Below are positions 7,556 through 17,995 of a stretch of 64,000 nucleotides of DNA, piece by piece. Every line of letters begins with the position of its first letter. Position 1 is the stretch's first letter. The notes beneath the pieces were generated by a model. The model ran no database searches. It was given only the letters and a program-made list of their open reading frames with translations, and was not told the origin of the DNA. Source of the DNA: Geminicoccus roseus DSM 18922 (lineage in GTDB: Bacteria > Pseudomonadota > Alphaproteobacteria > Geminicoccales > Geminicoccaceae); assembly GCF_000427665.1 (NCBI RefSeq), contig NZ_KE386572.1, forward strand, positions 4,278,373-4,342,372, read 5' to 3'. The translations under genes and the position numbers were made by a program.

Positions 7556-9075
7556 TGGACGTGCTCGGCTTCGTGCTGGAGGGCTTCGCCGCCCTGGCGG
7601 ACCCGCAGGTCTTCGCCTTCATGATCGTGGGCTTTCTGATCGGCACGTTCTTCGGCGCGATGCCCGGGCTGACCTCGGTGCTGGCCATCGCCCTCCTGCT
7701 GCCGCTGACCTTCAGCATGGACGTGGTGCCGTCCCTGGTGATGTGCGCCTCGATCTTCATGGCCGGGATGTATGCGGGCAGCATCACCGCCACCACCATC
7801 AACATCCCGGGCGCGCCGTCCTCGATGATGACCGCGATCGAGGGGCACCAGCTGATGAAGGCGGGCCAGGGGGCGAACGCCCTTGGCCATGCCGCGCTGG
7901 GCTCGATGATCGGCGGCAGCATCGGCGCGATCCTGCTGATGGCCTTCCTGCCGCTGGCAGCCCAGGCCTCGCTGCTGATCCGCACGCCCGGCAAGTTCTC
8001 GCTGGTGCTGTTCGCGCTGGTGGTGATCGTGATCGTCGAGCGCGGCGCGGTCGCCAAGGGCGTGATCGCCACCTGCCTGGGCATCATGATCGCCACGATC
8101 GGCATCGACGTGATGCAGCCGATCCCGCGCTTCACCTTCGGAACCGAGGCGCTGACCCAGGGCATCGACCTGATGTCGCTGATCATCGGCACCTTCGCGG
8201 TGAGCGAGATCCTCTACCAGGCCTCGGTCTGGAAGCCAGGCGACCCGGGCCTGGCCGGCGCTGTCCAGGGCATCCGCATCAAGAGGCGGGACTTCCTGCC
8301 CCGCTGGAGCGAGGTGCGCGCGATCGGCTGGCTGACCTATCTCAAGAGCGCCCTGATCGGCTACGGCACCGGCATCCTGCCGGGGGCCGGCGGCTCCATG
8401 GCCGCATTCGTGGCCTATGCCGACGCCAAGCGCACCTCGCGCAAGCCCGAGGAATACGGCCATGGCAGCCGCGAGGGGATCGCGGCTGCCGAATGCTCCA
8501 ACAACGCGATGTGCGGCGGCGCCTTCGTGCCGATGCTGATGTTCGGCATCCCGGGCGACCCGACCACGGCGATCGTGCTGGGCGTGCTGGTCATCAACGG
8601 GCTGCAGCCGGGTGCCCGCCTTTTGCAGAACCAGTCCGAGCTGATCGCGCCGATGTTCGCCTCGCTGCTGGTCAGCGCGCTGTTGCTGATCCCGCTGACC
8701 CTCTATCTGCTCGGTCCCTACCTGCTGCGGATCGTGTCGATCCAGCGGGGACTCCTTTATTCCGGCATCTCGGTGGTCGCCCTGGTCGGCAGCTACGTCG
8801 CCACCTTCTCGACCTTCCAGATGATGCTGGCGCTGGTGTTCGGCGTGGGCGCGTTCTTTCTGCGCCGGGAGAACTTTCCGGTGGTGTCGCTGCTGCTGGG
8901 CTTCATCCTCGGCCCCGACCTGGAGCAGTACCTGCGCCGTTCCCTGGCCCTCAACGACGGCGACCCCAGCGTGTTCCTCACCAGCCCGGACAGCGTGGCG
9001 TTCCTGCTGCTGACCGTCCTGTTCGTGTACTTCATGGCGGTCCGGCCGCGGCTGAAGGCGGGCCGGGCGGGCTAG
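7555..9075 (+). CDS. tctA: Tripartite tricarboxylate transporter large permease (TctA)
   Basis: A 506-residue polytopic protein of DUF112/TctA length with about twelve membrane segments. Both internal signature loops are present: GTFFGAMPGLTSVLAIAL near residue 25 and TGILPGAGGSMAAFVAY near residue 270, each with the conserved PG pair. Further family blocks are TINIPGAPSSMMTAIEG and NNAMCGGAFVPMLMFGIPG. It forms the cation-coupled channel for the carboxylate bound by TctC. A GTG nine bases upstream is an alternative start. Its TAG stop shares a CTAG palindrome with the convergent AI-2E-type gene. Confidence 0.95.
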   Translation: MDVLGFVLEGFAALADPQVFAFMIVGFLIGTFFGAMPGLTSVLAIALLLPLTFSMDVVPSLVMCASIFMAGMYAGSITATTINIPGAPSSMMTAIEGHQLMKAGQGANALGHAALGSMIGGSIGAILLMAFLPLAAQASLLIRTPGKFSLVLFALVVIVIVERGAVAKGVIATCLGIMIATIGIDVMQPIPRFTFGTEALTQGIDLMSLIIGTFAVSEILYQASVWKPGDPGLAGAVQGIRIKRRDFLPRWSEVRAIGWLTYLKSALIGYGTGILPGAGGSMAAFVAYADAKRTSRKPEEYGHGSREGIAAAECSNNAMCGGAFVPMLMFGIPGDPTTAIVLGVLVINGLQPGARLLQNQSELIAPMFASLLVSALLLIPLTLYLLGPYLLRIVSIQRGLLYSGISVVALVGSYVATFSTFQMMLALVFGVGAFFLRRENFPVVSLLLGFILGPDLEQYLRRSLALNDGDPSVFLTSPDSVAFLLLTVLFVYFMAVRPRLKAGRAG

Positions 9076-11449
9076 AAGGCGGCGACCGCTCTGGCCGGTG
9101 CATGGGGCTCGTGCGGCGACAGTCCGGCGTCGGCGGCCATGCCGCGCTGGATCTCCAGCCACACCTCGTCGGCCATAAGCTGGAGAAAGGCCAAGTCGCG
9201 CTCGCCCAGCCGATGAGGCACCATGTCGATCACGCAGAGCGAGCCGATCGCCGGGCCGCCCTCCGGTCGGACCGGGGCGCCGGCATAGAAGCGGATGCCG
9301 CGCTCCTTCGGCCAGGGATTGTTGGCAAAGCGCCGGTCCTTGAGGACGTCCTCGATGACGAGCACGTCGTTGGCGGCGACGACATGGCCGCAGATCGACA
9401 TTTCCCGCGAGGCATGGCGGGACCGGGCCAGGTCCTCGGGCAGCCCGGTGGCCGCCTTCCAGAACTGCCGCTCCTCGTCGACCAGCGACACCAGGCAGAC
9501 CGGCATGTCGAACGTCTTGGCCAGCTTGCGGGTGATCCGCTGGAACCGCTCCTCGGTGGGGGTGTCAAGCAGCCTGGTCTGGTGCAGCACCGCCAGCCGG
9601 CCGTCCTCGCCGGCCGGAATCGGCGCCGCCATCATCGGGCAGGACAAGGGCAAGGTCGCCAGCGCCTCGATGCGGCGCAATGCATCGGAGACTGAACAGG
9701 CCAGCCCGTCGGCGGCCAGCCCGTCGGCGGCGCCGTCGCATTTCCTTTCGTCCAGCTGGCCGTTCCAGAGGGCCACCATCAGCTTGGCATCCGGGGCACG
9801 GCGGCGCAGGCGGCGGCAGGCCTGGCGGCTCTGCGCGACGGCGGACCCGCCCAGATAGGGCAGGCAGACCAGCTCCACGTCCTCCAGGTCGAGGCTGCCG
9901 ATTGCCTCCGGGCTGATCGCGTCGGCCGGCAGGACCCGCGTGCCGATGCCCCGCCGCTCCAGGAGTTGCGCCAGCATGCAGGCGGCAGCCCGGTCGAGGC
10001 CGGTCCGGCCGGCGATGCAGACCACCGGCGTTCCGCTCCACACCACCGGTGCTCCCCGGGCAGCGCGATCCTTCTCCTCCACGTCGGCGCCTTCATGGTC
10101 GGCCAGATCCGCCACCAGCCGCACGAAGCCGTCAATCACCAGCGCCCGCAACTCCCCCACCAGGCGCCGGCGCCGGCGGTTGGCTTCGGCCAGCCGCAGG
10201 GCTGGCAGCCCGACCTCGTCGTAGAAGGTGGCGAGCGGCCGCCGCTCCAGGATCGCCTCGGACATGTCCTCACCCTCCTGCGCGTCGCCGGCCAGCATGC
10301 GCTGGTAGAGCCGCTCCTGGGGTTCCAGCACCGGGTCGCTGCCCAGCATCACGTCGAGGAACCGCAGGTGCGGCACGTAGCGGCCGACCACGGCGAGGCA
10401 GACGGTGAGCGGCGTCGAGAGCAGCAGGCCGATCGGGCCCCAGAGGGCGGTCCAGAACACCGCGGCGATCAGGATCGCCACCGTGGAGACGCCGGTGCTG
10501 GCGCCGTACAGCCAGGGCTCGACCACGCAGTTGCTGAGCAATTCGATGATGAGGATCAGCCCCACCGTCCAGGCCAACATGCTCCAGCCGGGATCCACCG
10601 CCACCGCCAGCGCGATCGGGAACAGCGCCGCGACGAATGGGCCGACATAGGGAACAAAGCGCAGCACCGTTGCCAGCACGCCCCACAGGAGCGCGTTGGG
10701 CACGCCGATCAGCCAGAGCCCGATCCCGATCGGGACGCCGTAGGTGGCATTGACCACCAGCCGCATCAGCAGGAAGCGGCTGACCCGCCGCGCCACGTCG
10801 TTCATCGCCTGGGTGGTCTGCTGCAGGTCGCCGCCGGACAGGCCGATCAGCCGATCGCGCAGATCCTCGCGCTCGAGCAGCATGAAGACCACCAGGACGA
10901 TGACGATTCCGGCGGTTCCGACCGGTGCCAGCAGCGGCAGGGCGATGCTCTGCAGGATCTTCAGGGTCGAGGTCGGCTGCGCCTCGACCCGCACGGTCAT
11001 CGGCGTGCCGGCCGGCAAGTCCTGGGCAGCCGGCTCCAGCTGGGCGCCCAGTTCCCGCAGCATGGTGGAGGCGCGGCCGACTGGAAGGATTGGATCTTGG
11101 CCGCGACGTTGCCCTGGTATTGCGGGAGGTTGTCAGCCAGCTGGACCAGCTGGCTGCCGACCAGCATGCCGAACCCGCCAAGGCCGACAAAGGCGACGAG
11201 CACCACCATCAGCACCGCCGGCACGCGCGGCAGCCCCAGCCGCTGCAGGCGCAGGGCCAGAGGCGCCAGCGCGAAGCTCAGCAGCACCGCGAGTGCGACC
11301 GGGATGAGGATGTCCTGGCCGAAATAGAGTGCCGCGATGATGGCAGCCCCAACCACCACCGTCGCGGTCAGGATCACCGCAGTGTGCTGCGTGGTGTTTC
11401 CCGCAGGCACGGCCGCGAGGCTGGGGATGGTCCTCGAGTTGAACGCCAT
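9072..11449 (-). pseudogene. AI-2E-family transporter with C-terminal GAF domain, broken by a frameshift
   Basis: Two reading frames together encode one protein. The N-terminal part (11449 down to about 11070) starts MAFNSRTIPSL, has two membrane helices and reads to AAKIQSFQS. The rest continues in another frame from VGRASTMLRELG near 11075 to 9072. The second part holds the remaining PerM/AI-2E helices (LRFVPYVGPFVAALFP, GLLLSTPLTVCL). A soluble region follows (VVCIAGRTGLDRAAACMLAQLL), then a GAF domain (EERFQRITRKLAKTFDMPVCLVSLVDE, ICGHVV, RFYAGAPV). A frame change, possibly with a few lost codons, lies between 11066 and 11095. It may be a true mutation or a sequence error. Natural start after AAGGCGA at 11449. 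Confidence 0.8.
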
Positions 11450-11547
11450 CGCGGTCGCCTTCAGTTCGGCGCCGGCCGGTTCCGACGTAGGGACAAGTAA
11501 CGAGCGTGCGGCCCAGATGTTCCCGCCAAGCCGGACCATCGGGTGCG

Positions 11548-11768
11548 TCAGGAACGATCCGGCGAGAAGACCAGGACCGTGTAGGCACCGATTCCGATGC
11601 CGCCCTGGCAGCCCGGGCCGTCACGCCCTCCCGGGATGGCGTCCCCGTCGCCGCTCCAATGGTCGCCGAAATCTGGCTGGTAGCCCCGCCAGTCGCTGTT
11701 GAGCCGCAGTGGCCAGCGGCCGGGAAGCCGATCAGGTAGTGGCGAAACCGGCGGCCGGACAGATGCGT
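11548..11768 (-). pseudogene. Remnant of a GH13 amylase C-terminus
   Basis: The translated tail (RLNSDWRGYQPDFGDHW ... GAYTVLVFS) matches the C-terminus of the intact GH13 enzyme at 29526-31340. By my count 44 of the last 56 residues are identical. A further piece, LSGRRFRHYLIGFP, matches in a second frame, so at least one frameshift lies inside. No catalytic region is present. It is a diverged, decayed partial copy in the same orientation, about 18 kb from the intact gene, and runs directly into methyltransferase remnants. Confidence 0.75.
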
Positions 11769-12355
11769 CATCGAAGCTGATGACGATGGGGATCTCCACC
11801 ACCTTCGTCAGCCCCGTCATCCGCCACCGCCCGGCCTGTCCGTTCAGCCGAACGAACGGGTGATCCTTCCGGTCGTCGCGCAGCGCATGGATGCCCTTGT
11901 CGAGCACAGCACCTGTGTTCCAGACCAGGGCGAAGGCGGAGAAGCCACCCCAGACGTCACAGACTCCGGATGCAACGACCCCGCCCAGTCGCGTCACCCG
12001 CCGCCTCTCGCCCACGATCCGCTTCAGGAATGATGTCCAGGTCCAGGGTGGAGACGCATCCGTGGAAGAGCCCGTCGGCGAAGCGCGTGCGGCGAACGTC
12101 GCCGCGTTCGTGAGCGATGTTCGCGTGGGACCTGCGTCGACGGGCACCGTCGAGGCAGGGCTCCGAGGCAACGATCCCGACCACCTCCGCCTCGGCCTCC
12201 GCCGGAGCTGCCGTCGGCACGCCTGTCCCGCAGCCGACGTCGAGCACCTGGCCACTCGGGCGGATACCCACGAACTCCAGGAAGGGCACGGCCAGGCGAC
12301 GGCTCCAGCGCCCCATGCGATGCCCGTACGCAGCCGGATCGGTGGCGGCGAACTA
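11757..12355 (-). pseudogene. Decayed class I SAM-dependent methyltransferase
   Basis: The frame entering at 12355 reads ATDPAAYGHRMGRWSRRLAVPFLEF and then VLDVGCGTGVPT, the classic SAM-binding motif I. It continues to LDLDIIPEADRG, after which the frame changes and reads RVTRLGGVVASGVCDVWGGFSAFALVW and KDHPFVRLNGQAGRW. A stop codon (TAG) immediately precedes the first recognisable residue and no start is evident. At least two disruptions make it non-functional. It abuts the amylase remnant with no gap, which suggests an old rearrangement junction. Confidence 0.7.
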
Positions 12356-12547
12356 CGACTGGGTGCGGGCCCATGTTGCGGCCCTTGCCGAACGGGTCGG
12401 CGGCGAGCCCGTCACGTTGTCAGGCCCGGGTCGTCGCTCATCCTTGACTGCCACGGCCACCGTCGCCGGGTCGGAATTCTCCGTCAGCGTCCCCCCACTC
12501 GCCAGCGCCTGAACGATAGATGGCAAGTTCCGGAGAATTGACTTCAA

Positions 12548-12974
12548 CTCGATTGGTTATTCTTGTGGCTATCCTGCCGGGAGAATCGATCCATTTTCAT
12601 TATGAGAACCTGAAAAACAGATGATGCTTACACCTTCTTCAACCAGCAAAACGAACAATTTAAGTGTTAGGAATGAATATTATTAACGCCGGTATGGTAA
12701 ACGGTCACTGTGTCGGATTCCATCTGATAAATTCTTATGAAAGATCCAAACCATATCATGTAAAAATAAATGTGTAGATTGCAATCCATTGCCCGAGATT
12801 TGCCTCTTGCTCGTCATATATCCTCGTGTTAATATTAACATTCAGTTCATAAATGAAAAATACAATAGCGTTATAGGAAAATATTACAGTTATATCGATT
12901 ATTGCATCATGTATATTGAGGTGCGCCCAAAGACTGCCATATCATAAAAAGATGTATGGGTGGGAATTGTGCCG
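12548..12974. other. AT-rich non-coding region upstream of the polysaccharide operon
   Basis: About 430 bases with no gene and much lower GC than either flank, separating decayed genes from the polysaccharide operon. It presumably carries the operon promoter and regulator sites. The clearest element is the 14-bp palindrome described separately. No reliable -35/-10 pair, RNA gene or terminator could be assigned. Confidence 0.6.
12827..12840. promoter_or_regulatory. 14-bp perfect palindrome, candidate operator
   Basis: TGTTAATATTAACA is a perfect palindrome inside the AT-rich leader, about 135 bases before the dehydratase start. Its symmetry suits a dimeric regulator. No regulator gene lies next to it and the family cannot be named. 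In AT-rich DNA a palindrome of this size can arise by chance. Confidence 0.4.
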
Positions 12975-14975
12975 ATGCATTCGACATTGCCGGTTGAGGC
13001 AAACACAATCATTCAGCATTTTGCCCTGCGCCGAAGGGTCTTGGTCATATTTGTTCATGACCTCTTCGTCGCGATGGCGTCATTTCCCCTGGCATGGGTG
13101 CTGCGCGAAGGCTGGGGGGTATTGTTCCGGCAGGGTTTGCTGCAGAGCACTTTGGCCTTCTCCATAATTGCCGCCGGCGTGTTCGTCGCTCTCGGTCTGT
13201 ATCGTGGCGTCTGGCGGCACAGCTCCGCCTGGGATCTTATAATCGTGCTGCGGGCGGCTACGTTAGCTATTCTGATATTTCTGCCAGTCATGTTCATCTC
13301 GGATCGGCTCGCGACAGTACCGCGGACCGTGCCAATCATTCAGTGGCTGCTGTTGCTGATCATGCTGGGGGGGCCACGGTTCGCCTTTAGGATCTGGGGG
13401 GGCCGCATGTCATCCCGTCCAAGAAACCTGATGTCACGGGTGCCGGTCATCATCGCCGGCACTGGAGAGAGCGCGGACCTGTTGATCCGAGCCGTGACGT
13501 CCGACCCCCAAGAACGCTACCAGGTTCTTGGCCTGCTCGATCTTCATACCATGACCCGTGGCCGTGACATCTTGCGTGTTCCGATACTGGGCAGCATCGA
13601 AGAGCTTGCGTCCGTGGTTCATGAACTTGCTGTAAAGGGTCGACGGCCCGAGCGATTGATTTTCGCTGAACAGGTCGACGGTTCGCTTCTGCGCCGGGTG
13701 ATGGGACAGGCCGAGGGGCTGCGGCTGGAACTGTTGCGCCTTCCGGATCCCATCGATTTCAAAGCAACCGTTGATGACGGGCGAATCGAACTTCGTCCGT
13801 TTGCTTTGCAGGAACTGTTGGGGCGGCCGCAGATCCAGTTCGATCATTCCTCCGTCCGGGATCTGATCAAGGGTCGGAGGATCCTGGTGACTGGCGCTGG
13901 CGGCAGCATCGGCAGCGAATTGATGCGCCAGCTCGCCCGCTGTGAGCCCAGCATGCTGGTCTACCTCGATCAGTGCGAGTTCAATCTATATTCGGTCGAG
14001 CAGGAACTCGTCACGAAGGCGCCAAGTATCGTCGGCGTGCCGATCCTGGCGGATATTCGCGACGGAAAGCGGATCAAGCGGATCTTTGCCGAGCACTGCC
14101 CTGACCTGATCTTCCATGCGGCCGCACTGAAGCACGTGCCGATGGTCGAGATGAACCCCATCGAGGGGCTGCACACCAACGCGCTCGGCACCAGGAACGT
14201 CGCGGAAGCGGCGGCCGAATGCGGCGCACGGGCGATGATCCAGATCTCCACGGACAAGGCCGTGAACCCGACCAGCGTCATGGGAGCGAGCAAACGGCTG
14301 GCGGAACTCTACTGTCAGGCACTCGATGCCGGGAGCGCCGAGCTTCAGCCGGTCGACCGCCGCACCAAGCGGACGCGCTTCATGACCGTGCGTTTTGGCA
14401 ATGTGCTCGGTTCGTCCGGTTCGGTGGTCCCGCTGTTCCAAAAGCAGATCTCCCAAGGAGGGCCGCTCACGGTCACTCACCCGGAGATCAAGCGCTACTT
14501 CATGACGATCCGCGAGGCGGTGGAACTGGTCCTGCAGGCTTCATCGGTCGGGATCCGTCCAGACTGCGCGCGAGGGCAGGTGTTCGTGCTCGACATGGGC
14601 GAGCCGATCCGGATCGTGGATCTTGCCCGCCAGATCATACGGCTCGCGGGCAAGGAGCCGGAGCGCGACGTGCAGATCGTGTTCAGCGGCCTTCGCCCGG
14701 GCGAGAAGCTGCACGAGGAGCTGTTCGACAGGGGCGAGGTCCGGCTGCCGGCGATCGCCAGCGGCGTCCTGGCGGCCCGGACGCAACGGGTCGACGATCT
14801 GGCCTTGCGGAAGGCGTTCCACGCGATCGACGAGGCATGCGCGCGGGGCGATGCGGTCTGGCTGCGGGCGATCCTGCAGTTCTACGTGCCAGGCTATGTG
14901 CCGGATGATCAGGTGGCCATGGAAGCCAAGGTGGCCGATGTCCGGGACATCCAGGCGCAGGTGCAGACGGCATGA
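12975..14975 (+). CDS. Membrane nucleotide-sugar 4,6-dehydratase (CapD/WbpM/PglF-like)
   Basis: A 666-residue protein with four N-terminal membrane helices (about residues 25-125), a first nucleotide-binding fold ([18 protein letters not shown]) and a second extended-SDR domain starting at [16 protein letters not shown]. The catalytic region reads [21 protein letters not shown], with Met in place of the usual SDR Tyr and the conserved Lys, as in PglF/WbpM. The family converts UDP-GlcNAc to a 4-keto-6-deoxy sugar. The start at 12975 follows GGGTGGGA; GTG 12960 is possible. It is the first operon gene and overlaps the aminotransferase by four bases, so it probably feeds it directly. Confidence 0.92.
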   Translation: MHSTLPVEANTIIQHFALRRRVLVIFVHDLFVAMASFPLAWVLREGWGVLFRQGLLQSTLAFSIIAAGVFVALGLYRGVWRHSSAWDLIIVLRAATLAILIFLPVMFISDRLATVPRTVPIIQWLLLLIMLGGPRFAFRIWGGRMSSRPRNLMSRVPVIIAGTGESADLLIRAVTSDPQERYQVLGLLDLHTMTRGRDILRVPILGSIEELASVVHELAVKGRRPERLIFAEQVDGSLLRRVMGQAEGLRLELLRLPDPIDFKATVDDGRIELRPFALQELLGRPQIQFDHSSVRDLIKGRRILVTGAGGSIGSELMRQLARCEPSMLVYLDQCEFNLYSVEQELVTKAPSIVGVPILADIRDGKRIKRIFAEHCPDLIFHAAALKHVPMVEMNPIEGLHTNALGTRNVAEAAAECGARAMIQISTDKAVNPTSVMGASKRLAELYCQALDAGSAELQPVDRRTKRTRFMTVRFGNVLGSSGSVVPLFQKQISQGGPLTVTHPEIKRYFMTIREAVELVLQASSVGIRPDCARGQVFVLDMGEPIRIVDLARQIIRLAGKEPERDVQIVFSGLRPGEKLHEELFDRGEVRLPAIASGVLAARTQRVDDLALRKAFHAIDEACARGDAVWLRAILQFYVPGYVPDDQVAMEAKVADVRDIQAQVQTA

Positions 14976-16153
14976 GCATCGTCACCCCGCCGGACCGCTA
15001 CCTGCCGTTCGCGTTGCCGGATATCGGCGAGGCCGAGATTGCGGAAGTGGTCGACACCTTACGCTCGGGCTGGATCACCACCGGTCCCAAGGCGCGCCGC
15101 TTCGAGCGTGACTTCGGAGAGTTCCTGGCCAGCGGCGACCTGCACGCGATCGCGGTCAACTCGGCCACGGCCGGCCTGCACCTGGCGCTCGAAGCGTTGC
15201 AGATCGGGCCGGGCGACGAGGTCATCGTTCCGGTGCATACCTTCACGGCGACGGCAGAGGTGGTGAACTACCTCGGCGCCGATCCGGTCTTCGTCGATGT
15301 CGACCCGGTGACGCTCACCATCCGTCCCGAAGCGGTCGAAGCCGCCATCACGCCGCGCACCCGTGCGATCCTGCCGGTTCATTATGCCGGTCTGGCCTGC
15401 GCGATGGACCCGCTCGTCCGCATCGCGGCGAAGCATGGCCTCCAGATCGTGGAGGACGCAGCCCACGCGCTGCCCGCCACGAGTTGCGGCGGCAGGCTGA
15501 TCGGAACCCTCGACACAGCGGCGACCGTGTTCAGCTTCTACGCCACCAAGACCGTTGCGACCGGCGAGGGCGGCATGATCGTCACCCGGTCCGCCAAGAT
15601 CGCCGAGCGCGCCCGGCTGATGCGCATCCATGGCATCAGCCGTGACGTGTTCGACCGCTACAGCGGCAAGGCGGATCATGGCGGCTGGTACTACGAAGTC
15701 GTGGCTCCCGGCTTCAAGTACAACTTGCCGGACCTCGCTGCGGCGATCGGACTGCATCAGCTCGCCCGCGCGCATGCCATGCAGCAGCGGCGTGCCGCGA
15801 TCGCCGCGGCCTACCATGAAGCCTTTTCCTGCCTGCCGGTGGAGCTGCCGGCGCCGGCGCCGGCGGGGGAGCTCCATGCCTGGCACCTTTACGTAATCCG
15901 CCTGGGCCGAGGCAGCCGGATCCAGCGCGATGAACTCATTCTGGCGCTGCGCGAGGCCGGCATCGGCACGAGCGTCCACTATGTCCCGCTGCATTTTCAT
16001 CCCTACTGGCGGGAGCGCTACGGGTTGCGGCCAGGCGACTTCCCGGCCAGCACCGATGCCTATCGATGCATGATCAGCCTGCCGATCTACAGCAAGATGG
16101 CAGATGCCGATGTCGAGCGCGTGATCGGGTCCATGCGCGCGTTGTTGGGCTAG
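14972..16153 (+). CDS. DegT/DnrJ/EryC1/StrS family sugar aminotransferase
   Basis: A 393-residue PLP enzyme of the sugar-aminotransferase family. The PLP Lys is K193 in [14 protein letters not shown], the Asp/His contacts are in [11 protein letters not shown], and the N-terminal SGWITTGPK plus [11 protein letters not shown] are family signatures. It should transfer an amino group to the 4-keto sugar made by the preceding dehydratase, giving a 4-amino-4,6-dideoxy sugar nucleotide as PglE does. Its ATG overlaps the dehydratase stop (ATGA). No PglD-type acetyltransferase is in the window, so whether the amine is acetylated is unknown. Confidence 0.93.
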   Translation: MSIVTPPDRYLPFALPDIGEAEIAEVVDTLRSGWITTGPKARRFERDFGEFLASGDLHAIAVNSATAGLHLALEALQIGPGDEVIVPVHTFTATAEVVNYLGADPVFVDVDPVTLTIRPEAVEAAITPRTRAILPVHYAGLACAMDPLVRIAAKHGLQIVEDAAHALPATSCGGRLIGTLDTAATVFSFYATKTVATGEGGMIVTRSAKIAERARLMRIHGISRDVFDRYSGKADHGGWYYEVVAPGFKYNLPDLAAAIGLHQLARAHAMQQRRAAIAAAYHEAFSCLPVELPAPAPAGELHAWHLYVIRLGRGSRIQRDELILALREAGIGTSVHYVPLHFHPYWRERYGLRPGDFPASTDAYRCMISLPIYSKMADADVERVIGSMRALLG

Positions 16154-16160
16154 GCCTGCC

Positions 16161-16784
16161 ATGCCCCGCACCAAACGCATCATCGATCTGCTTCTGGCTT
16201 CCATCGGCCTCCTGCTGCTCTGGCCCCTGATGCTGCTGATCGCCGGTCTGGTCCGGCTGGAGGATGGCGGGCCGGCGATCTTCATCCAGGAACGCATCGG
16301 CAAGGACGGGATCGCCTTCCAGATCTACAAGTTCCGCTCGATGCGGCCGGCGGGCCGGGGCCGGCCGATCACGGTGGCCGGCGACCGCCGGATCACGCGG
16401 GTTGGCGGCATCCTGCGGCGCAGCAAACTCGATGAGCTGCCCCAGCTCGCCAACGTGCTGCGCGGCGAGATGAGCCTGGTCGGCCCACGGCCGGAGGTCC
16501 GACGCTATGTCGAGCTCTATACCGCGGACCAGCGCCTGCTGCTCCGGCTCAGGCCCGGGATCACCGATCCCGCCAGCATCGCCTTCCTTGATGAGGAGCG
16601 GATCCTCGCGGCAGCGCCGGACCCGGAGCGTGCGTATGTCCAGACGATCATGCCCGAGAAGATCAGGCTCAATCTCGCCTATGCCGAGCGGGCGACCCCT
16701 TGGAGCGACCTGCTTGTGATCGCGACCACCTTGCGGAGCCTGGTGCGTCGATCTTCCAGGCAAGGCCAGGTGGCATGGTCATGA
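16161..16784 (+). CDS. Initiating sugar-phosphate transferase (PglC/WcaJ-type)
   Basis: A 207-residue monotopic phosphoglycosyltransferase with one N-terminal membrane helix ([23 protein letters not shown]). The catalytic domain carries the conserved FKFRSM-like motif (YKFRSMRP), [26 protein letters not shown], and the later [10 protein letters not shown]. The short size and single helix match PglC rather than the longer WbaP/WcaJ. It transfers the first sugar phosphate, probably the diamino sugar made by the two preceding enzymes, to undecaprenyl phosphate. It starts seven bases after the aminotransferase stop. Confidence 0.93.
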   Translation: MPRTKRIIDLLLASIGLLLLWPLMLLIAGLVRLEDGGPAIFIQERIGKDGIAFQIYKFRSMRPAGRGRPITVAGDRRITRVGGILRRSKLDELPQLANVLRGEMSLVGPRPEVRRYVELYTADQRLLLRLRPGITDPASIAFLDEERILAAAPDPERAYVQTIMPEKIRLNLAYAERATPWSDLLVIATTLRSLVRRSSRQGQVAWS

Positions 16785-17995
16785 ACCCCCGCCTGCTGTG
16801 CGTCGGCGGCGAGGACCACGACCTGCGCATTCCGTTCCTGCTGGCATTGCGCCGCTGCGGCCTCGAGGTCGTGGCCGCCGGCAGCGGTGATCCCGCCCCG
16901 TTCGCGAAAGCCGGGATCGAGCATCATTTCTATGGCCTGAAGCGCTACATCAATCCGCTCGCCGACCGGACGGCGCTGGCCGAACTGCAGGCGGTGATCG
17001 CGACCGCACGGCCGCACCTGATTCACAGCTTCGACACCAAGCCCAATCTTCTGTGCCCGCTGGCTGCGGGTACCGACGGGCCGCCGGTGGTGCGGACCAT
17101 CAACGGAATGGGCTGGCTGTTCGCCAGCCGGTCCTTCCTGGCGATGGCGGGTCGGCTGATCTACCGGATGCTGCAGCGTCGGGCAGCGCGCGCGTCGGCG
17201 CTCACGGTGTTCCAGAACCGGCACGACCAGGCCTATTTCGAGGAGCACGGGCTGGTGCGGCCGAGCACCAGTCGATTGGTCCCAGGTTCGGGACTGGACG
17301 TCGAAGCCTTTGCCCGCGCCCAGGCAACAGCGCCCGCGGCAGACGAACTGCGACGGCGCCTGGGCCTTGGCGACGCCCGCATCGTGATGACGGTGACCAG
17401 GATCACGCGCGAGAAGGGCATCGACACGCTTCTGCGAGCGGCTGTGCTGGTGTGCCGGCAACGTCCCGATGTTCGCTTCGTGCTGGTCGGGCCGCATGAG
17501 CCGTCCAGTCCATCGGCCATTCCGCCAGCCGAGATCGAACGGCATGCGCCCCATGTCCTGCATCTTGGCCGGCGTGAGGACATTCCGTCCCTGCTCCGCC
17601 TGGCCGATCTGTTCGCCTATCCGACCGAGTACCGCGAAGGGATCCCCCGGGCTCTGGTGGAGGCGGGGCTGAGCGGCCTGCCCATCGTCGCGACTGCCCT
17701 GCCGGGATGCGTCGAGGTCGTCCGCGATGGCTGGACCGGACTGCTGGTGCCGCCGCGTGCCCCGGACATCCTGGCAAGCCGGATCCTGGCGTTGCTCGAC
17801 GACACCACGCTGGCCAGGGCGCTCGGCGCCCGGGCGGCAGAACTGGTCCGCACGCAGTTCGCGCTCGGCTCGATCGCCGACCGCTACCTGCAGCTCTACC
17901 TGGAGGTGCTGCCCCAGGGTGCCTGCGCCAGCCTGCCGGACCTGGCGGGCCCGACCCGCAAGCGGTTCGACCGCGACGGGCTCGATCTACCATGA
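16781..17995 (+). CDS. Glycosyltransferase family 4
   Basis: A 404-residue GT-B glycosyltransferase. The N-terminal domain starts LLCVGGEDHDLRIPFLLAL. The C-terminal donor domain has VTRITREKGIDTLLRAA and the nucleotide-sugar site EYREGIPRALVEAGLSGLPIV, the usual E-x7-E motif of GT4. Start 16781 overlaps the preceding stop by four bases and sits about eight bases after AGGTGG, which argues against ATG 16775. It is likely to add the second sugar to the lipid-linked repeat. It is the only obvious glycosyltransferase in the cluster, so the repeat may be very short or other transferases lie elsewhere. Confidence 0.9.
   Translation: MNPRLLCVGGEDHDLRIPFLLALRRCGLEVVAAGSGDPAPFAKAGIEHHFYGLKRYINPLADRTALAELQAVIATARPHLIHSFDTKPNLLCPLAAGTDGPPVVRTINGMGWLFASRSFLAMAGRLIYRMLQRRAARASALTVFQNRHDQAYFEEHGLVRPSTSRLVPGSGLDVEAFARAQATAPAADELRRRLGLGDARIVMTVTRITREKGIDTLLRAAVLVCRQRPDVRFVLVGPHEPSSPSAIPPAEIERHAPHVLHLGRREDIPSLLRLADLFAYPTEYREGIPRALVEAGLSGLPIVATALPGCVEVVRDGWTGLLVPPRAPDILASRILALLDDTTLARALGARAAELVRTQFALGSIADRYLQLYLEVLPQGACASLPDLAGPTRKRFDRDGLDLP

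Noticed and set aside
12353..12547. 64-codon minus-strand frame upstream of the methyltransferase remnant
   Set aside because: It overlaps the remnant's 5' end, has no ribosome-binding site and resembles no protein family.
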